Shown here piece by piece: positions 21,992 through 23,692 of a DNA stretch of 23,692 bases (position 1 is its first letter; every line of letters starts with the position of its first letter). A program made the translations under genes and the position numbers. The stretch comes from Phycisphaerae bacterium SM23_33 (GTDB lineage: Bacteria > Planctomycetota > Phycisphaerae > SM23-33), in the NCBI GenBank assembly GCA_001303665.1, contig LJUF01000049.1, positions 1 to 23,692 on the forward strand, read 5' to 3'. Below the pieces are notes generated by a model. It did not search any database. It was not told where the DNA came from and saw only the letters and a list, made by a program, of their open reading frames with translations.

Positions 21992-21994
21992 GAT
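21965..21994 (+). promoter_or_regulatory. Promoter of the toxin-antitoxin operon
   Basis: TTGACC at 21965-21970 and GATGAT at 21989-21994 are 18 nt apart, just before the AGGTGG ribosome site (21997-22002). The -10 match is moderate (4 of 6). It is embedded in the operator repeats. Confidence 0.4.
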
Positions 21995-22007
21995 TTAGGT
22001 GGCGAGG

Positions 22008-22370
22008 ATGCCAGCGACTGAGGTCCGGCTTTTCCAAACGGCTGACGGCAAGGTGCCCTTACTGGCTTGGCTGGATCGCCTGCCAGAGATGGCCCGAGTG
22101 AAGTGCTTGGCAAGAATTGAAAGGCTTCGGGAATTGGGCCACGAGCTCCGACGGCCTGAGGCCGATTATTTGCGGGATGACATTCGCGAACTTCGGGTCA
22201 GACTGGGCCGTGTGAACTACCGGATCCTGTACTTCTTCAGTGGTGGACGTGCGGTACTTTCGCACGGGCTTACAAAAAAAGATCGAGTACCAGCAAAGGA
22301 CATCGATCAGGCTGTTCGGGGAAGAAAAGAGTACCAGGCCGACCCCGAGCGTCACACCTATCGGGAGTAG
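22008..22370 (+). CDS. RelE/HigB-type toxin (phage Gp49-like family)
   Basis: A 120-residue basic protein. The core ...DDIRELRVRLGRVNYRILYFFSGGRAVLSHGLTKKDRVPAKDIDQAVRGRKEY matches the RelE-superfamily subgroup called HigB-like or phage-derived Gp49-like (E-L-R ... Y-R-I-L-Y-F ... L-x-H-x-F/L-x-K-K-x-x-x-x-P). Members cleave mRNA on the ribosome. The start ATG 22008 is chosen because AGGTGG sits 5 nt before it; an in-frame GTG three codons earlier lacks a ribosome site. The stop is 6 nt before the next ATG, so the two genes form a coupled pair in the toxin-first order typical of higBA. GC content is visibly lower than in the window's left part, in keeping with horizontal transfer. Confidence 0.87.
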   Translation: MPATEVRLFQTADGKVPLLAWLDRLPEMARVKCLARIERLRELGHELRRPEADYLRDDIRELRVRLGRVNYRILYFFSGGRAVLSHGLTKKDRVPAKDIDQAVRGRKEYQADPERHTYRE

Positions 22371-22376
22371 GTGCCA

Positions 22377-23537
22377 ATGACCAAAGCCAAGACAGAAGAT
22401 GCTCTTCAAATCCTGAGGCGGCGCTACATTGGCGATGACAAGAGATTACAGGCCGAACTCGACAAAGAACGCATCAGCGCTGAAGTAGCCCGACAGCTCT
22501 ACGACGCGCGAAAGCGTGCCGCCCTGAGTCAGCAGCAGCTCGCCGAGCTTGTCGGCACCACGCAGTCCGTCATATCGCGTTTGGAAGATGCTGACTACGA
22601 CGGGCACACGGTGAAGATGCTGAATCGCATTGCCGCCGCCCTCGGGCAAGACCTGGATATCTCAATCGTCGGCGCCAAGATCGTCGTCACGACAGGCATA
22701 AAGACCGAAAGCGAGACTGGAGAGCTCCAGGAACTCCTGGATTTGTGCCCGACAAAGGAAATGTTGAAACGCGATTGGTTGCCCGGTTGGGCGAACCTTC
22801 AGGAGTTGCGGAGTTCTCTGCGAGCGTTCCTGGGTCCGGCCCCAAGCCTGGGGGCGGCCCATCTGCGTGTATCCAACGCCTCCAAGGCGGACCAAGTCGC
22901 CTTGCTGTGCTGGCTTACGAAAGCGCAGATAGAGGCCGAAAGAACCACAGTTGGCAGTTGGAATGCCAGCAGACTGAAGGCGGGCATCCGAGAGCTGGTG
23001 AAGCTGTCGGCGCGGAATGACGGGCCGGCAAGCGCCGTGCAGTGGCTTGAAGACCGTGGTGTCCGATGCGTAGTCGTCAGGCACCTGCCCAAGACGTACG
23101 TGGACGGGGCAGCGATGCTGCTTGAGGATCGGAAGCCCGCCATTGCTTTGACGCTGCGGCACGACCGGCTCGATAATTTCTGGTTCACCTTGCTACACGA
23201 AGTCGGGCATGCCCTGCTTCACAAACGCCAGCTCGGCCGCAACCCCATCATTGATCAGGACCTGGAAAGACCAGCCAAGGACAGGGTGGAGGAAGAGGCT
23301 AACTGTTTTGCCAACGACGCGTGGGTTTCCCTATCGCAATGGCAAGAGTTCCGGCGTCGCGCCAGGGACACGCCCACCCTGGAACAGATTTCCGGATTCG
23401 CGGAAAGCCTGGGGATCTCACCTGCCCTTGTGGCTGGGAGACTCCGCCACGAATTGCAGCGGTGGACGCACTACGGGAGCCTTCTTGGGCAAGGGCAGCC
23501 GCTGGCTATCATCCGGAAAAGATGCCCGGTCTTCTGA
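22377..23537 (+). CDS. XRE-family HTH regulator fused to an ImmA/IrrE (M78) metallopeptidase
   Basis: A 386-residue fusion. Residues about 37-95 are an XRE helix-turn-helix (ARKRAALSQQQLAELVGTTQSVISRLED, then MLNRIAAALGQDLDI). A linker/helical region of about 115 residues follows. Residues about 215-330 are the ImmA/IrrE peptidase domain with the zinc motif LLH274-E-V-G-H278-ALLH, and RVEEEANCFAND about 30 residues later supplies the third ligand. Such proteins act as DNA-binding repressors, and some cleave a partner regulator under stress. Here it takes the antitoxin place after a RelE/HigB toxin. ATG 22377 is preferred over GTG 22371 because GGGAG/AGGTG then stand at a workable distance. 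It probably binds the repeats at 21943-21991. Confidence 0.88.
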   Translation: MTKAKTEDALQILRRRYIGDDKRLQAELDKERISAEVARQLYDARKRAALSQQQLAELVGTTQSVISRLEDADYDGHTVKMLNRIAAALGQDLDISIVGAKIVVTTGIKTESETGELQELLDLCPTKEMLKRDWLPGWANLQELRSSLRAFLGPAPSLGAAHLRVSNASKADQVALLCWLTKAQIEAERTTVGSWNASRLKAGIRELVKLSARNDGPASAVQWLEDRGVRCVVVRHLPKTYVDGAAMLLEDRKPAIALTLRHDRLDNFWFTLLHEVGHALLHKRQLGRNPIIDQDLERPAKDRVEEEANCFANDAWVSLSQWQEFRRRARDTPTLEQISGFAESLGISPALVAGRLRHELQRWTHYGSLLGQGQPLAIIRKRCPVF

Positions 23538-23560
23538 GGACCCCTTCACCGTCTGCGGGC

Positions 23561-23583
23561 ACTCCTCCAAGCGTGAGAGGAGT
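23561..23583. terminator. Hairpin between convergent genes, possible terminator
   Basis: ACTCCTC (23561-23567) and GAGGAGT (23577-23583) form a perfect 7-bp stem with a 9-nt loop, 23 nt beyond the stop of the XRE-peptidase gene. No T-tract follows on either strand. Confidence 0.35.
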
Positions 23584-23623
23584 CGGCCGGCCATTCGCAC
23601 TGCCAAACACGGCGCCCCCGGCC

Positions 23624-23692
23624 TCAGTTGGCGAGTCCGGCAGGGAACTCCTTGATGGCCTCGACGGGTCGGGCGCGGCGGGCTCCAGCTAG
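23624..23692 (-). CDS. C-terminal end of an unidentified leftward gene (cut by window edge)
   Basis: Reading leftward from the edge gives 22 residues ending ARRARPVEAIKEFPAGLAN before TGA (23624-23626). The third codon positions are mostly G or C, as in the other genes, and the residue mix looks like a normal protein tail. It is too short to name. It would be convergent with the XRE-peptidase gene, with a hairpin in the 86-nt gap. Confidence 0.4.
   Translation of the reverse strand, partial: LAGARRARPVEAIKEFPAGLAN

Overview
The window is GC-rich bacterial DNA (by eye about 65-70% G+C) dominated by families typical of Planctomycetota and related PVC or deep-branching heterotrophs: formylglycine sulfatases, right-handed beta-helix proteins, a DUF5107-TPR protein, a DUF6785-like membrane protein, a URO-D-like protein and an NHL-repeat thioredoxin lipoprotein. 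A Phycisphaerae-like planctomycete is my best guess. This rests on gene content and the style of the glutamine synthetase N-terminus, not on a phylogenetic marker I could test.

Layout. The left edge holds the first 42 codons of a type I glutamine synthetase reading leftward. A long gene-poor stretch follows, then an ICMT/PEMT-like membrane methyltransferase (857-1834) of lower GC. From 2301 to about 11650 lies a catabolic-looking region: a sulfatase (minus strand), a divergent ADP-ribosylglycohydrolase-family gene followed 24 nt later by a beta-helix lipoprotein gene broken by a one-base frameshift, a 1045-residue DUF5107-TPR protein, a tRNA-Ser(UGA) and a second sulfatase. At 11739-15379 there is a DUF6132-thioredoxin fusion, a divergent lipoprotein, and a three-gene ECF sigma factor / membrane coiled-coil protein / TPR lipoprotein operon. 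Convergent to it is an NHLRC2-like thioredoxin-NHL lipoprotein (15396-17063). Divergent from that is a polytopic DUF6785/OPT-like membrane protein, then an intact paralogue of the broken beta-helix protein and a URO-D-like protein. The right end (about 21940-23537) is of lower GC and carries a RelE/HigB-like toxin gene and an XRE-HTH/ImmA-IrrE metalloprotease fusion behind a promoter with two near-palindromic operators. The last 69 nt are probably the C-terminus of a leftward gene.

How they may work together. The sulfatases, beta-helix proteins, DUF5107 protein, ADP-ribosylglycohydrolase-like protein, transporter-like membrane protein and URO-D-like protein look like pieces of a complex-glycan or sulfated-substrate utilisation locus, although no classical glycoside hydrolase, SusC/D or sulfatase-maturing enzyme is in view. 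The sigma-factor operon looks like an envelope-signalling module. The right-end pair is best read as an autoregulated toxin-antitoxin unit. A shared promoter element (CGTTGAC, then AACAAT exactly 25 nt downstream) precedes three genes: the sigma factor, the DUF6785-like protein and the intact beta-helix protein.
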